Shown here: positions 9,385 to 16,573 of the stretch, piece by piece
Layout: every line of letters starts with the position of its first letter
Position numbering within the stretch: the stretch's first letter is position 1
Source of the DNA: an uncultured Rhodospirillaceae bacterium
GTDB lineage: Bacteria > Pseudomonadota > Alphaproteobacteria > SP197
Assembly: GCA_937880925.1 (NCBI GenBank)
Contig: CALGGB010000240.1
Span: forward strand, 1 to 32,743
DNA: 32,743 bases
Reading direction: 5' to 3'
Position numbers and translations under genes: made by a program
The notes under the pieces: generated by a model
Database searches by the model: none
The model's input: the letters and a program-made list of their open reading frames with translations, nothing else
What the model was told of the DNA's origin: nothing

Positions 9385-11370
9385 TCACAGCGACATGGCG
9401 ACGCGGCGACCATCGTAGATGGCGCCGGAGGCAAAGTGGAAGGCGATGCAGTCACCCGCCGCATGGACGTTGGCCAAACCCGCCAGCGCGCGGAACAGGG
9501 CATCATCCGGCTTGGGGGTTTCGGCCAGCACCAGGGTGTCGAAGGGTTTTGTCTCCTCCACGCCGGTCGGCAGGTGCCGGATCGTCGCGCCATCGCCCAG
9601 CCAGCGCATGACCGCGCTCATCGGTCGCATGTCGGCGCCCGCCCTTGCGAGCCCCTTGCGGATCGCCTTGTCGCTGGAACCGCGTGCGGCATCCATGGCG
9701 ACATAGGCATCGCGGGTGACAATGGTGACGGCGTTGCCCGCCTCGGCGAGCTTCAATGCCGTACCCGGCCCCTGCCAGGCTCCGCCCTGATCGTCGAGCA
9801 CCAGCACCCGCTTGCCGGGGGTCACACGGTCAGAGAGCACATCGTTGACCGAACAGACATTGCCCAGCTCGACACCGGGCAGGCTGTCGACCTCCGGCAG
9901 ACCGCGCTGGTAGCCGGTCAACGGGGGCCGCGCGCCCGTTGCGACCACGACATGGCCGGCACCGAACGCACGCACCGCCTCGGCATCCATGGCGCGGCCC
10001 AAACGGACATCGACGCCCAGGCGCGCAAGTTCGCTCTGGTACCATGCCAGATGCGGCTCGATCTCGTTGCGCATGGGCTGGCGTGCGGCCAGACGCCAGG
10101 AACCGCCGAGGTGATCTCCGGCTTCGGCCAGCGTGACACTGTGCCCACGCTCTGCGGCAACACGGGCGGCCTCCATACCGGCGGGGCCACCACCGACGAC
10201 CAGCACCTTGCCCGGGCTGGCGGCGGGTACGAAGCTGTCCCCACCCCACTCGAACTCGCGCCCGGCGGAGGGATTGACCAGGCAGGAGATCCAGTAGTCG
10301 CGCCGCCGGCGCCCGATGCACTGCTGGTTGCACGAGATGCAGGGCCGGATGGTCTCGGCCCTTCCCGCCGCGGCCTTGTTGGCCAGATGGGGGTCGGCGA
10401 TCTGGCCACGCACGATGGAGACCATGTCGGCAAGACCATCGGCGATGATGCGTTCGCCGTTCTCGGGCGTCTTGACGCGGGCCTCGCACTGCACCCGGGC
10501 GTGCTTGCACACCGCCTTCAGGCGGCCGGTGAACTCCTCGCCCTTCATGGCCTGCTCGAAGACCGGCGGGATGATGGTGGAAAAGCCCCAGTAGCTGCCC
10601 CGTCCCAGGGTGACGTAGTCGATCAGCGCCCGTTCGTCGTGCCAGGAAACCGCGGCTTCCAGAGCCTCGATGTCCTGGACAACCGCCGCGCCGGGATCAA
10701 TCGAAACGGCCAGTCCGCAGACGAAATCGTCGCCGCAGGCCTTGCGGATGCGGCTGTAGATTTCCGTAGAGAAGCGCATGCGGTTGTCGAAGCTGCCGCC
10801 CCAGCGATCCTGCCGACGGTTCGTCATGGGCGACCAGAACTGCTCCAGCAGCGCCGAATAGGCGGCCATGATCTCGATGCCGTCAAAGCCTCCTTGCTTC
10901 GCCCGCCGGGCGGCCGCGACATGGCCTTCGATGACCTCCTCGACTTGCGCGTCGGTCATGGCATGGCTGCCGTCGCTGTCGAACATCGAGGGCAAACCCG
11001 ATGGCGACCAGTTCTCGGCAAAGCTGTTGTCCCAGTCGCCGTGGGCACCGACGTGGTAGAGCTGCTGGATGATCGCGGCGCCGTGACCCTTCACCTCCTC
11101 GGTGATCTGCCGGAAGTGCGGGATGACGGCATCGCTGTCGTGCAGGAAGTTGCCGCGCACGATGACGGCGGTGCGGTGTACCGGTACCGGCTCGACCACG
11201 ATCATGGCAGCACCGCCGCGGGCGCGCTCGCGGTAGTAGCCCAGGTGACGCTCGCCGGGGATGCCCTCCTCGCTCATGTTCGCGGTGTGGGCGCCAAAGA
11301 CGATGCGGTTCTTCAGCGTCAGGCCGCGCAGCGCCAACGGCGCGAAGAGATGGGGATAAGGCGTCGTCAT
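9385..11370 (-). CDS. Trimethylamine dehydrogenase/dienoyl-CoA reductase-like FMN-[4Fe-4S]-FAD oxidoreductase (copy 1)
   Basis: A protein of 661 residues, clearly paralogous to the next gene and of nearly equal length. The FMN barrel starts at YPHLFAPLALRGLTLKNRIV and contains TNRRQDRWGGSFDNRMRF (about 183-200). The [4Fe-4S] cysteines are 344, 347, 351 and 363; the dinucleotide-binding loop VLVVGGGPAGMEAARVA starts near 389. Thr29 stands where trimethylamine dehydrogenase has its FMN-linking cysteine, so FMN should be non-covalent. The ATG at 11370 is preferred because the paralogue starts at the same point, although no strong ribosome-binding site is seen. It is the first gene of a minus-strand unit with copy 2 and the Rid-family gene, and it is divergent from the DMSP lyase-like gene. 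Known relatives demethylate dimethylglycine, proline betaine or trimethylamine, or reduce dienoyl-CoA; the context here favours N-methyl substrates. Confidence 0.85.
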   Translation of the reverse strand: MTTPYPHLFAPLALRGLTLKNRIVFGAHTANMSEEGIPGERHLGYYRERARGGAAMIVVEPVPVHRTAVIVRGNFLHDSDAVIPHFRQITEEVKGHGAAIIQQLYHVGAHGDWDNSFAENWSPSGLPSMFDSDGSHAMTDAQVEEVIEGHVAAARRAKQGGFDGIEIMAAYSALLEQFWSPMTNRRQDRWGGSFDNRMRFSTEIYSRIRKACGDDFVCGLAVSIDPGAAVVQDIEALEAAVSWHDERALIDYVTLGRGSYWGFSTIIPPVFEQAMKGEEFTGRLKAVCKHARVQCEARVKTPENGERIIADGLADMVSIVRGQIADPHLANKAAAGRAETIRPCISCNQQCIGRRRRDYWISCLVNPSAGREFEWGGDSFVPAASPGKVLVVGGGPAGMEAARVAAERGHSVTLAEAGDHLGGSWRLAARQPMRNEIEPHLAWYQSELARLGVDVRLGRAMDAEAVRAFGAGHVVVATGARPPLTGYQRGLPEVDSLPGVELGNVCSVNDVLSDRVTPGKRVLVLDDQGGAWQGPGTALKLAEAGNAVTIVTRDAYVAMDAARGSSDKAIRKGLARAGADMRPMSAVMRWLGDGATIRHLPTGVEETKPFDTLVLAETPKPDDALFRALAGLANVHAAGDCIAFHFASGAIYDGRRVAMSL

Positions 11371-11446
11371 GATGGGCGGGCCTGTTGTCGGATGGGCTGC
11401 GGTGAGCCTAGCGTGCGCTGGCCGCCACATGAAAGGGCCAACAACA
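11371..11446. promoter_or_regulatory. Short divergent promoter region between flavoprotein copy 1 and the DMSP lyase-like gene
   Basis: Only 76 bp separate the two start codons, so the promoters must overlap or share a regulator. I see no convincing -35/-10 pair and no clean palindrome. One TGTCGG at 11386-11391 resembles the TGTCGC half-site found in front of the corrinoid operon, but it has no partner 21 bp away. Confidence 0.3.
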
Positions 11447-12085
11447 ATGACCGCAGCCAGCTATCGGAGCCTGACCGAACTTTCCGCCATCGCATGGCGT
11501 GCCGCGGCAGCACAGCCCTTCTCACCGCGCGCGGAGATCGAGACGGCCGTCAACCTGCTGGGCGGGCTGACGTTCACGGGCCAAGCCCTGCCCACCAGCC
11601 ATGGCGCGGTCGAGCGCTACCTCAAGCCCCGCGATCTGCGCCACCCCCATGCCAACGCCCTGCTCGGGGCCCTGGTCGAGACCGCACCGGCGATCGACTG
11701 GATCGGCGGCCAGAGCGGCTACGGCGGCGAGCCGGACATGCAGGCCTTCTGCGCCAACTATGCCTTCTGCGCACTCGCCGGCCCGGCGGGCTGGGCCCGC
11801 GGCTGCTCGGCGGTGTCCGACAAGGTCGGCTTCAATTTCACGGTCCAGGGTCCGAACGTCACCTACCCCGACCATGCCCACAAGGCTATCGAGCTCTATT
11901 ACGTCGTCTCCGGAAAGGCGCTGTGGAAGCGCGGCGGCGAACCCTGGGTCGAGCGTTATCCCGGCGACGTCATCCTGCATACCGCCGGCATGCGCCACGC
12001 CATGAAGACGACCGACGAGCCGCTGGTGGCGATGGCCGTTTGGATCAGCGACATCAACTCCGGGCTGGTGGTCGTGCGCGCCTGA
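11447..12085 (+). CDS. DMSP lyase-family cupin (DddQ-like)
   Basis: A 212-residue single-domain cupin. DddQ-type enzymes cleave dimethylsulfoniopropionate to dimethyl sulfide and acrylate with a bound metal. The core YPDHAHKAIELYYVVSG gives His143, His145, Glu149 and Tyr151; His184 comes from the second cupin motif (TAGMRHAMKT). Compared with the residues I recall for Ruegeria DddQ (Tyr120, His125, Glu129, Tyr131, His163), the spacing matches almost exactly with Tyr140, His145, Glu149, Tyr151 and His184, so catalytic Tyr and metal ligands all seem present. The ATG at 11447 is chosen over one at 11429 by the start of family-like sequence. The cupin-DLL superfamily also contains members without DMSP lyase activity, so the substrate is not proven. 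It converges on the EamA gene with one base between stop codons. Confidence 0.75.
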   Translation: MTAASYRSLTELSAIAWRAAAAQPFSPRAEIETAVNLLGGLTFTGQALPTSHGAVERYLKPRDLRHPHANALLGALVETAPAIDWIGGQSGYGGEPDMQAFCANYAFCALAGPAGWARGCSAVSDKVGFNFTVQGPNVTYPDHAHKAIELYYVVSGKALWKRGGEPWVERYPGDVILHTAGMRHAMKTTDEPLVAMAVWISDINSGLVVVRA

Positions 12086-12086
12086 G

Positions 12087-13004
12087 TCAGACCTGCGGCA
12101 GGGGATGACGGCGGCGCATGCCTGACAGGGCGTTGCCGACCATGGCGGCGAGCACGATGGCGCCGCCCCAGAAGGTTGCCTGGACCGGCAGTTCGCCGAT
12201 CACCAGCCAGACCCAGATCGGACCGCAGATCACCTCGGTGAGCGAAAGCAGCGCCAGTTCGGCGGCCGGCAGGTTCCTCGAGCCGATGATGAAGAGCACC
12301 ATGCCGCCGGTGATCTGCACCACGCCCATCATGGCGCACCAGAAAAGGTCGTTGGTGGAAACCGCCAGGGTCTCGCCCTGGACGAACACCATGGCGGTGG
12401 AAAAGCAGCAGGCCAGAAAGCCGCCCAGCGCGACGCAGGGCATCATGTCGACATTGCGTCCCGCGCGCACGGCGATCACGACGAAGGCAAAGGCCGTGAC
12501 GGTCACCAGCGCCAGCACATCGCCCAGCCAGCGGTCCGTGCCCAGGCCGCCCGACACCATGACGGCAACCCCGACCGCCACAGCCAGCATGGCAATCAGC
12601 GTGGCGCGCCGCACCCGTTCCCGCAGCAGAACCCAGGCGATCAGCGCGGAAAGGATGGGTGAGGCGCTGAGCATCAGAAGGGTGTTGGCGACATAGGTGT
12701 GCTGCAGCGAGAACATGAAGACGGTATTGGCTGCACCAATGCCCAGGGCACCGATAATGCCCCAGCGCCCCATGCGCGTGAACGCCGCCACGGTCTTGCC
12801 GCGGTAGCGCCATAGCACGAAGGCCAGCATCGAGACGCAAAGGAAGCCGGTGCGCCAGGCCACGACCTGCCAGATGCCCGCCTCCTCCACCATGCGGAAG
12901 AACAGCCCGCCCAGGCTCCAGACCAGTCCGGCCGCACCGACCAGCAGGACACCGCGCAGATAACCCTCCGGTTTGGGCTCGGTCAGGATGGCGGTTGCAG
13001 TCAT
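12087..13004 (-). CDS. DMT superfamily (EamA) transporter
   Basis: A 305-residue inner-membrane protein with about ten hydrophobic segments arranged as two EamA repeats. The first repeat includes LRGVLLVGAAGLVWSLGGLF and ANTLLMLSASPILSALIAWV; the second includes GDVLALVTVTAFAFVVIAV and AELALLSLTEVICGPIWVWL. Such proteins export or import amino acids and other small metabolites; the substrate cannot be deduced. Its ATG overlaps the stop of the VOC gene (ATGA, 13001-13004), so the two are probably translationally coupled. Together with mttB upstream they form a minus-strand unit. It could move the MttB substrate or a product, which is inference from position only. Confidence 0.88.
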   Translation of the reverse strand: MTATAILTEPKPEGYLRGVLLVGAAGLVWSLGGLFFRMVEEAGIWQVVAWRTGFLCVSMLAFVLWRYRGKTVAAFTRMGRWGIIGALGIGAANTVFMFSLQHTYVANTLLMLSASPILSALIAWVLLRERVRRATLIAMLAVAVGVAVMVSGGLGTDRWLGDVLALVTVTAFAFVVIAVRAGRNVDMMPCVALGGFLACCFSTAMVFVQGETLAVSTNDLFWCAMMGVVQITGGMVLFIIGSRNLPAAELALLSLTEVICGPIWVWLVIGELPVQATFWGGAIVLAAMVGNALSGMRRRHPLPQV

Positions 13005-13357
13005 GTCTCGTGGACCTGGAGGAAGCCCAGCGGGTTGCCGAAGGGATCGTTGAAATCACAGGTCGAGAGCGTGGCATCCACACGAACCGCCGCTTGCGCC
13101 TCCAGGCCGAAACTCTCCTCCAGGAAGGCGCGCGCGGCTTCGATATCGGGCACGGCGAAGCGCACCGGGCCGGCGTGACCGGCCGTCAAACCCTCGCGAA
13201 GCTGCAGCCAGAAGCCGGGCACGACCTCCCACTCGATGAAGTCCTCGCCCATGCGCACATCGGGCTCGCGCCCCAGCAGGCGCTCATAGAACGCCTCGGC
13301 CACGTCGATGTCATCGACCGCAAATAGGGCTGTCACCATGGTTGGCGTGATCGGCAT
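13001..13357 (-). CDS. VOC-family (glyoxalase/bleomycin-resistance fold) protein
   Basis: A 118-residue single VOC module of paired beta-alpha-beta-beta-beta units: TALFAVDDIDVAEAFYERLL at the start, VRFAVPDIEAARAFLEESFG in the middle and DFNDPFGNPLGFLQVHE at the end. The usual metal-ligand positions are only partly recognisable, so it may be an enzyme or a binding protein. No specific function can be assigned. ATG 13357 is preceded by a G-rich element (GGGGTAACAA). It lies between mttB and the EamA transporter on the same strand and overlaps the latter by four bases. Confidence 0.8.
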   Translation of the reverse strand: MPITPTMVTALFAVDDIDVAEAFYERLLGREPDVRMGEDFIEWEVVPGFWLQLREGLTAGHAGPVRFAVPDIEAARAFLEESFGLEAQAAVRVDATLSTCDFNDPFGNPLGFLQVHET

Positions 13358-13388
13358 TTGTTACCCCGTTCTTGCGGCGGCCAGAGAC

Positions 13389-13411
13389 TGCCTGCTGCGG
13401 CAGTGCAGGCA
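13389..13411 (-). terminator. Hairpin between mttB and the VOC gene
   Basis: TGCCTGC and GCAGGCA form a perfect 7-bp stem with a 9-base loop, 44 bases after the mttB stop. There is no following T tract on the minus strand. It may be a partial terminator or an mRNA-stabilising stem that sets mttB expression above that of the VOC and transporter genes. Confidence 0.3.
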
Positions 13412-13454
13412 CCAGCAAAATCGCGCAGCGGCCGGAGGCTTCGTAGCCGCCCGA

Positions 13455-14990
13455 TCAGCTCACCAGGTCGGGCAGTTCTCCCCGGCGCCGGTTCATGAAC
13501 GCCTGCAGCGCCTCGTCGATGCCGGGGTCGAGATCGGGCGGCTGGTATTGCGACAGGCGCCACTTGGCCGTCGCCGCGGCGCGCTCGTCGAGCGTACGGC
13601 AGCCCTCGGCCTCCCACTGCTCGAAACTGTTGTTGTCGGCCAGTTCCGGAATGAAGAAGCCGTTGAGGTAGTTTCTCCGGGTATGGGCGCAGCCGAGATA
13701 GTGGTTGCCCGGCCCGACCTCGCGCACGGCCTCCAGTCCAAGGCCGTTTTCGGAAAGATCGATGGCCTTGGAGAAGCTCTGGAGCATGGCGATCTGCTCG
13801 CAGTCCATGATGAACTTGGCGTAGCCCGCCGAAAGGCCCGCTTCCAGCCAGCCTGCCGAATGGAGCACGAAGTTGGTGCCCGCCAGCAGGGTCGCGGTCA
13901 TGGTCTGCATGGACTCGTAGGCTGCCTGAGCGTCGGCGACCTTGGAGCCGTTGAGCATGCCGCCCGAGCGCAGCGGCACCTTGTAGCGGCGCGCGAGCTG
14001 GCCGACGCAATAGATCATCTGCAGGGTCTCGGGCGTGCCCATCATCGGCGCCCCCGACTGCATGGAGACGGTGGCCAGGAAGCTGCCATAGACCATCGGC
14101 ACGCCGGGTTTGACGAGCTGGCTGTAGGCCAGGCCCGCCGTGACCTCAGCGTTGAGCTGAGCGACCGCGCCTGCGGTCGCCACGGGCGCCATGGCGCCCG
14201 CCATGATGAAGGGCGTGATCAGAACAGCCTGGTTGTGCTGGGCGTAGTGACGCAGGGAGCCGAGCATCGAAGCGTCCCAGACCAGGGGCGAATTGCAGTT
14301 CACCACCGAGGTCATCACCGTGTTCTGCGCAACGAAGTCCTCGCCGAACAGGATCTCGACCATCTTGCAGGAATCGTAGGCGCGGTCGGGTGCCGACTGC
14401 ACACCCATGAAGGGTTTGTCGGAGTACTTGATGTGGCTGTAGATGATGTCGAGATGGCGCTTGGGCACCGGCACGTCGATGGGCTCGCAGATGATGCCGC
14501 CGCTGTGGTGCAGCACCGGCGTCATGTAGGTCAGCTTGATGAAGTTCTGCAGGTCATCGAGCGTGGCGTAGCGGCGCACGTTCTCCAGGTCGCGCACGAA
14601 AGGCGAGCCGAAGGTCGGGGCAAAGACCGTGTTCTTCCCGCCGATCTCGACATTGCGATCGGGATTGCGCGCGTGCTGGGTGTACTGCTCGGGGATCAGC
14701 GCCAGCTTCTCCTCAATCAGTTCCCGCGGGATGCGCACCCGTTCGCCCTGGACATCGGCGCCGGCCTCCTTCCACTGCGCAAGGGCAACCTCGTCGCGGA
14801 AATCGATGCCGATTTCCTCGAGGATCGTCATGGAGGTGTCGTGGAGCAGTTCGATGCCATCGGCGTCGAGCAGCTCATAGACCGGGATGTCGCGCGTGAT
14901 ATAGCGCTTCTGCACGATCGGGCCACCGATCCGCTCCGCCCGCCGCGCAGCACGGCCGCCGCGACGTCCTGCCTGTTCCGTAGCCGCCAT
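13455..14990 (-). CDS. mttB: MttB-family methyltransferase, non-pyrrolysine (substrate:corrinoid)
   Basis: A 511-residue protein of the trimethylamine methyltransferase family (PF06253). It moves a methyl group from a quaternary amine or similar donor to Co(I) of a partner corrinoid protein. Family landmarks are DADGIELLHDTSMTILEEIG (about 42-61), NCNSPLVWDASMLGSL (about 231-246) and the region GTPETLQMIYCVGQLARRY (318-336) near where archaeal MttB carries pyrrolysine. The reading frame here has no internal TAG, so it belongs with the non-Pyl subfamily, whose characterised members use glycine betaine, proline betaine, carnitine or gamma-butyrobetaine. The first 30 residues are basic (GRRGGRAARRAER), an unusual extension. 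The ATG at 14990 has GGGGAG eight bases upstream. It is divergent from the corrinoid-protein operon, sharing a 256-bp promoter region with it, and leads a unit with VOC and EamA genes. Confidence 0.9.
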   Translation of the reverse strand: MAATEQAGRRGGRAARRAERIGGPIVQKRYITRDIPVYELLDADGIELLHDTSMTILEEIGIDFRDEVALAQWKEAGADVQGERVRIPRELIEEKLALIPEQYTQHARNPDRNVEIGGKNTVFAPTFGSPFVRDLENVRRYATLDDLQNFIKLTYMTPVLHHSGGIICEPIDVPVPKRHLDIIYSHIKYSDKPFMGVQSAPDRAYDSCKMVEILFGEDFVAQNTVMTSVVNCNSPLVWDASMLGSLRHYAQHNQAVLITPFIMAGAMAPVATAGAVAQLNAEVTAGLAYSQLVKPGVPMVYGSFLATVSMQSGAPMMGTPETLQMIYCVGQLARRYKVPLRSGGMLNGSKVADAQAAYESMQTMTATLLAGTNFVLHSAGWLEAGLSAGYAKFIMDCEQIAMLQSFSKAIDLSENGLGLEAVREVGPGNHYLGCAHTRRNYLNGFFIPELADNNSFEQWEAEGCRTLDERAAATAKWRLSQYQPPDLDPGIDEALQAFMNRRRGELPDLVS

Positions 14991-15092
14991 CTGCCGTTCT
15001 CCCCGAACAACGCCGGGGGGCACTTTCGGGCCGTGCCGCGCGCGGTGTCAAAAGGTGTCTTGCCCTCTGCTTCCCTTGCCCGGGTGCCACAT

Positions 15093-15111
15093 TCGGAACG
15101 AATTGTTCCGA
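15093..15111. promoter_or_regulatory. Perfect inverted repeat, candidate operator in the mttB/corrinoid divergent promoter
   Basis: TCGGAAC and GTTCCGA flank the five bases GAATT, a perfect 7-bp-arm palindrome of 19 bp in a region without genes. It lies 102 bases before the mttB start and 136 before the corrinoid protein start. A perfect TTGACA (minus strand, 15046-15051) lies between it and mttB, though I see no good -10 to go with it. The spacing suits a dimeric regulator; which one is unknown. Confidence 0.5.
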
Positions 15112-15134
15112 TGTGCCCTTGAATGCACTGCCTC

Positions 15135-15166
15135 TGTCGCGATCACGACACTGCGTGTCGCGATCA
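15135..15166 (+). promoter_or_regulatory. Direct repeats TGTCGCGATCA 21 bp apart, candidate AraC/GlxA-family operator
   Basis: TGTCGCGATCA occurs at 15135-15145 and again at 15156-15166, exactly 21 bp (two helical turns) start to start. From memory, Pseudomonas ArgR, an AraC-family regulator with a DJ-1/PfpI-like N-terminus, binds direct half-sites of the form TGTCGC-N8-AA-N5, which also repeat every 21 bp. A regulator of that architecture is encoded at 24826-25782. An inverted CGACAC/GTGTCG pair is nested between the repeats. The site is 81 bases before the corrinoid protein ATG, a good place for an activator. Confidence 0.55.
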
Positions 15167-15246
15167 TATTAGCCGGGGCGGGGGTTGCGGAACTACGTCT
15201 CGCTGCGGGCAAAGGGGCCCGGAGCACGCTATAGCGGGAGCCTGCC

Positions 15247-15957
15247 ATGGCCGACGAAGAGGATCTCGACCTCAATACTCTGGACGATGACGAACTTGTG
15301 CAGCAGATGCACGAGGACCTCTACGACGGCCTGGCCGAAGAGGTCTGCCAGGGCGTCAACATCCTGCTCGGACGAGAGTGGACCCCCTACAAGGTTCTGA
15401 CCGAGGCACTGGTCGAGGGCATGCGCATTGTCGGCATCGACTTCCGCGACGGCATCCTGTTCGTGCCGGAGGTTCTGCTGGCGGCCAACTCGATGAAGGC
15501 CGGCATGGCGATCCTGCGCCCGCTGCTCGCCGAAACCGGCGCGCCCAAGCAGGGTTCGATCGTGATCGGTACCGTCAAGGGCGACATCCACGACATCGGC
15601 AAGAACCTGGTCGGCATGATGCTGGAGGGCGCCGGTTTCGACGTCCACAACATCGGCATCAACAACGATGCCGACGCCTATCTGGCCGCGCTCGAGGAGC
15701 ACAAGCCCGATTTCCTGGGCATGTCGGCCCTGCTGACGACCACCATGCCGTACATGAAGGTGGTCATCGACACCCTCAAGGAGCGCGGCCTGCGCGAGGA
15801 CTACATGGTCCTGGTCGGCGGCGCGCCGCTCAACGAGGCCTTCGCCAACAGCGTCGGCGCCGATGCCTACTGCCGCGATGCGGCGGTGGCGGTCGAAACG
15901 GCCAAGACCATGGTCGCCGAGAAGCGCAAGTCGAACTCGGCCGGCGCCGCCAACTGA
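15247..15957 (+). CDS. Corrinoid-binding methyltransferase protein (MttC/MtgC-like)
   Basis: A 236-residue cytosolic carrier that takes methyl from MttB on its cobalt and hands it to the pterin methyltransferase. An acidic N-terminus is followed by the four-helix cap (about 20-100, with VPEVLLAANSMKAGMAIL). The Rossmann-like B12 domain has the diagnostic KGDIHDIGKN, with His115 as lower axial cobalt ligand in D-x-H-x-x-G (113-118), then GMSALLTTTMPYMK and VLVGGAPLNEAFA. Length fits MttC/MtbC/MtgC proteins. The ATG at 15247 follows GGGAG. It is the first gene of an eight-gene plus-strand operon; the next gene begins four bases after its stop. No separate reactivation domain is present, consistent with a dedicated RACo at the operon end. 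Confidence 0.93.
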   Translation: MADEEDLDLNTLDDDELVQQMHEDLYDGLAEEVCQGVNILLGREWTPYKVLTEALVEGMRIVGIDFRDGILFVPEVLLAANSMKAGMAILRPLLAETGAPKQGSIVIGTVKGDIHDIGKNLVGMMLEGAGFDVHNIGINNDADAYLAALEEHKPDFLGMSALLTTTMPYMKVVIDTLKERGLREDYMVLVGGAPLNEAFANSVGADAYCRDAAVAVETAKTMVAEKRKSNSAGAAN

Positions 15958-15961
15958 TGTG

Positions 15962-16573
15962 ATGGCAGAGCGCGACCGCAGCCTTGTCATTGCCTGCGGC
16001 GCGCTGGCCTGGGAGATCATGGCCCTGGTCCGCGCCAATAGCTGGGACGCGCTCGACGTGGAATGCCTGCCGGCCAACTGGCACAACCACCCCGAGCGCA
16101 TTCCAGAAGGCGTGCGCGAAAAGATCAGAGCCGCGCGGGAGCGCTACGACCATATCTTCGTGGCCTATGGTGATTGCGGCACCGGGGGCATGCTGGACGC
16201 GGTGCTGGAGGAGGAAGGCGTGGAGCGTATCGGCGGCGCCCACTGCTATCAGTTCTTCGCCGGCGAACAGGAATTCCTTGATCTTCACGATGCCGAGCCG
16301 GGCACCTTCTATCTGACCGATTACCTGGCCAAGCATTTCGAGACCCTGGTGATCAAGGGCATGGGCATCGACCGGCATCCTGAGCTGATGCCCATGTATT
16401 TCGGCAATTATACGCGTCTGATCCTGCTGGCACAGACGGAGGATGCCGAGATTCGCAGCATGGCCGAAGCGGCGGCAGAGCGCCTGGGCCTGCGCTTCGA
16501 ATACCGTTTCACGGGCTACGGGGGGCTTGCCCCCCTGCTCGCAAAGGCACAGACGGCGGGAGCACGGCACTGA
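15962..16573 (+). CDS. DUF1638-family protein, function unknown
   Basis: A 203-residue soluble protein of the uncharacterised DUF1638 family (PF07796). Visible motifs: LVIACGALAWEIMAL near the start (Cys12), ECLPANWHNHPERIP (Cys35, His41, His43), VAYGDCGTGGMLDAV (Cys72) and GGAHCYQFFAG (His94, Cys95). The clustered Cys and His suggest metal or cofactor binding. I have no experimental function to offer. Its place directly after the corrinoid protein and before MetF argues for a role in corrinoid or folate methyl transfer, for example metallocentre handling. The ATG at 15962 lies four bases after the preceding stop. The stop overlaps the next start (TGATG), so expression is coupled. Confidence 0.8.
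   Translation: MAERDRSLVIACGALAWEIMALVRANSWDALDVECLPANWHNHPERIPEGVREKIRAARERYDHIFVAYGDCGTGGMLDAVLEEEGVERIGGAHCYQFFAGEQEFLDLHDAEPGTFYLTDYLAKHFETLVIKGMGIDRHPELMPMYFGNYTRLILLAQTEDAEIRSMAEAAAERLGLRFEYRFTGYGGLAPLLAKAQTAGARH

Noticed and set aside
7386-11370. A recent gene duplication or repeat-mediated expansion of the two flavoproteins
   Set aside because: The proteins differ throughout and no long identical DNA stretch is apparent, so the duplication is old.
4303-12108. Long plus-strand open frames of about 685-940 codons opposite the efflux and flavoprotein genes
   Set aside because: They are antisense to genes with clear domains, have His/Arg/Gly-rich compositions without family motifs, and arise from the lack of stop codons in GC-rich DNA.
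13308-15122. A plus-strand open frame of about 600 codons opposite mttB
   Set aside because: It mirrors the MttB coding strand, starts inside the VOC gene and shows no recognisable domain.
15228-15236. CTATAGCG as a -10 box for the corrinoid operon
   Set aside because: It is only about 12 bases before the start codon and overlaps the ribosome-binding site, leaving no room for a leader.
14991-15246. A cobalamin riboswitch before the corrinoid operon
   Set aside because: No B12-box-like element or multi-helix leader is visible; the region is explained better by protein operators.
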